Below are positions 4,905-5,490 of a stretch of 5,490 bases of DNA, in pieces. Numbering within the stretch: the first letter of the stretch is position 1; each line of letters begins with the position of its first letter. The stretch covers positions 12,186 to 17,675 of the forward strand of contig DOMY01000121.1 of NCBI GenBank assembly GCA_003509785.1. Direction: 5' to 3'. Source of the stretch: Gemmobacter sp. Lineage in GTDB: Bacteria > Pseudomonadota > Alphaproteobacteria > Rhodobacterales > Rhodobacteraceae. The translations under genes were made by a program, and so were the position numbers. The notes under the pieces were generated by a model that saw only the letters and a list, made by a program, of their open reading frames with translations, searched no databases and had not been told where the DNA came from.

Positions 4905-5490
4905 ATGTTTTCCAGGTTCAAAAAAGCAGGCGAGACCGGAGCGGCGAAACCCGACCAGAAGATGGCTGCGGTGTCATCGGCCAACAGCATTCCGAAATCG
5001 TCTGGACCTGCCGCGCCCAAGGCACCGGCCCCCGGCCTGACCCAGGCCCGCCCTGCCCCGCGTGCCCCGGCCGAAGCCGCCGCCGCCGACAAGGAGCGCA
5101 AGCGCAAGGACCGGCTGCAGGAGCTGAAGGTCGAGCTGCACAAGCGCCTGCTGGAAAACCTGAACCTTGCCGCGCTGGAAAAGGCATCGGAAGCCAATCT
5201 GAAATCCGAAATCGCCGCCATCAGCGCCGAGGCGCTGGAGGAAATGTCGGTCGCGCTGACCCAGCAGGATCGCGCCACGCTGAATCAGGAGCTGTATGAC
5301 GAGGTCATGGGCCTTGGCCCGCTGGAGCCGCTGCTGAAGGATGAAACGGTCAACGACATTCTGGTGAACGGTCCGCACCGGATTTTCGTCGAACGGTCCG
5401 GCAAGCTGGAACTGACGGATATCACCTTCAAGGATGAACGCCATCTGCTGCGCATTATCGACAAGATCGTGAGCGCGGTGGGGCGGCGGG
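4905..5490 (+). CDS. cpaF: Tad pilus assembly ATPase CpaF (TadA), 3' end cut by the window
   Basis: CpaF/TadA is the hexameric cytoplasmic secretion ATPase that powers Flp pilus assembly and, in some species, retraction. The frame opens at ATG 4905 with AGAAGG at 4892-4897 seven bases upstream, and stays open to the window end, giving 195 codons plus one base. It starts with basic MFSRFKKAG, then a Pro/Ala-rich, low-complexity stretch (about 30-60), a charged helical segment (KERKRKDRLQELKVELHKRL, about 63-82) and the N-terminal domain of the family. Family marks are GLGPLEPLL (136-144), VNDILVNGP (149-157), IFVERSGKL (160-168) and the segment ending IVSAVGRR at 195. The Walker A, Asp box, Walker B and His box lie downstream of the window, so catalytic integrity cannot be judged. 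The gene lies 37 bases after cpaE with no terminator between them. A long minus-strand frame over this region is a high-GC shadow. Confidence 0.93.
   Translation, partial: MFSRFKKAGETGAAKPDQKMAAVSSANSIPKSSGPAAPKAPAPGLTQARPAPRAPAEAAAADKERKRKDRLQELKVELHKRLLENLNLAALEKASEANLKSEIAAISAEALEEMSVALTQQDRATLNQELYDEVMGLGPLEPLLKDETVNDILVNGPHRIFVERSGKLELTDITFKDERHLLRIIDKIVSAVGRR

Noticed and set aside
3464..5278. A 604-codon open frame on the minus strand
   Set aside because: It lies opposite cpaE and cpaF, which have clear family motifs. The composition (Arg, Gln, His, Gly repeats) is typical of antisense frames in GC-rich genes, and no ribosome binding site or domain is visible.
1..5490. CRISPR arrays, tRNA or rRNA genes, insertion sequences, phage or attachment sites
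   Set aside because: No regularly spaced repeats, RNA gene cores, transposase frames or terminal inverted repeats were seen; the window is a continuous tad gene cluster.

Overview
This window is part of a tad (tight adherence) / Flp type IVc pilus assembly locus from an alphaproteobacterium, most likely a member of the Rhodobacterales (Rhodobacter/Paracoccus-like). The reasons are the high G+C, the gene order pilin - cpaB - cpaC - OmpA-like lipoprotein - cpaE - cpaF, and a pilin whose cleavage region reads GAVTVDW rather than the usual Flp pattern. The species cannot be named from the sequence alone. All genes are on the + strand and all six look intact, except that the first and last are cut by the window edges.

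Layout: (1) 1-179, the 3' part of a small Flp-type pilin. It is followed by a GC-rich hairpin with a poor T-tract (187-207), a possible leaky terminator. (2) 308-1168, cpaB (rcpC), the periplasmic assembly protein. It is followed by a strong intrinsic terminator (1198-1218) and a 148-base, more AT-rich leader with a nested inverted repeat built on TGCCAA/TTGGCA. (3) 1367-2758, cpaC (rcpA), the outer-membrane secretin. It overlaps by 4 bases (ATGA) with (4) 2755-3405, an OmpA-like lipoprotein in the position held by cpaD in Caulobacter. (5) 3406-3595, a 190-base gap that begins, directly after the stop codon, with a perfect GTGCCAA-TT-TTGGCAC palindrome and holds two more small hairpins. (6) 3596-4867, cpaE (tadZ), a pseudo-receiver plus MinD/ParA-like localisation protein with both P-loop lysines missing. 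(7) 4905-5490, the first 195 codons of cpaF (tadA), the assembly ATPase, running off the window.

Together, the pilin would be cut by a prepilin peptidase encoded elsewhere and polymerised by the CpaF motor. CpaE would position the machine at the inner membrane. The fibre would cross the periplasm with help from CpaB and leave through the CpaC secretin, which the peptidoglycan-binding lipoprotein may anchor or pilot. The tadB/tadC platform genes would be expected just downstream of the window.

I do not see a wholly new system. The points most worth a second look are regulatory: the split of the locus into at least two transcription units, and the shared TGCCAA/TTGGCA dyad at both internal unit boundaries. 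The replacement of CpaD by an OmpA-type lipoprotein is the most interesting protein-level point.
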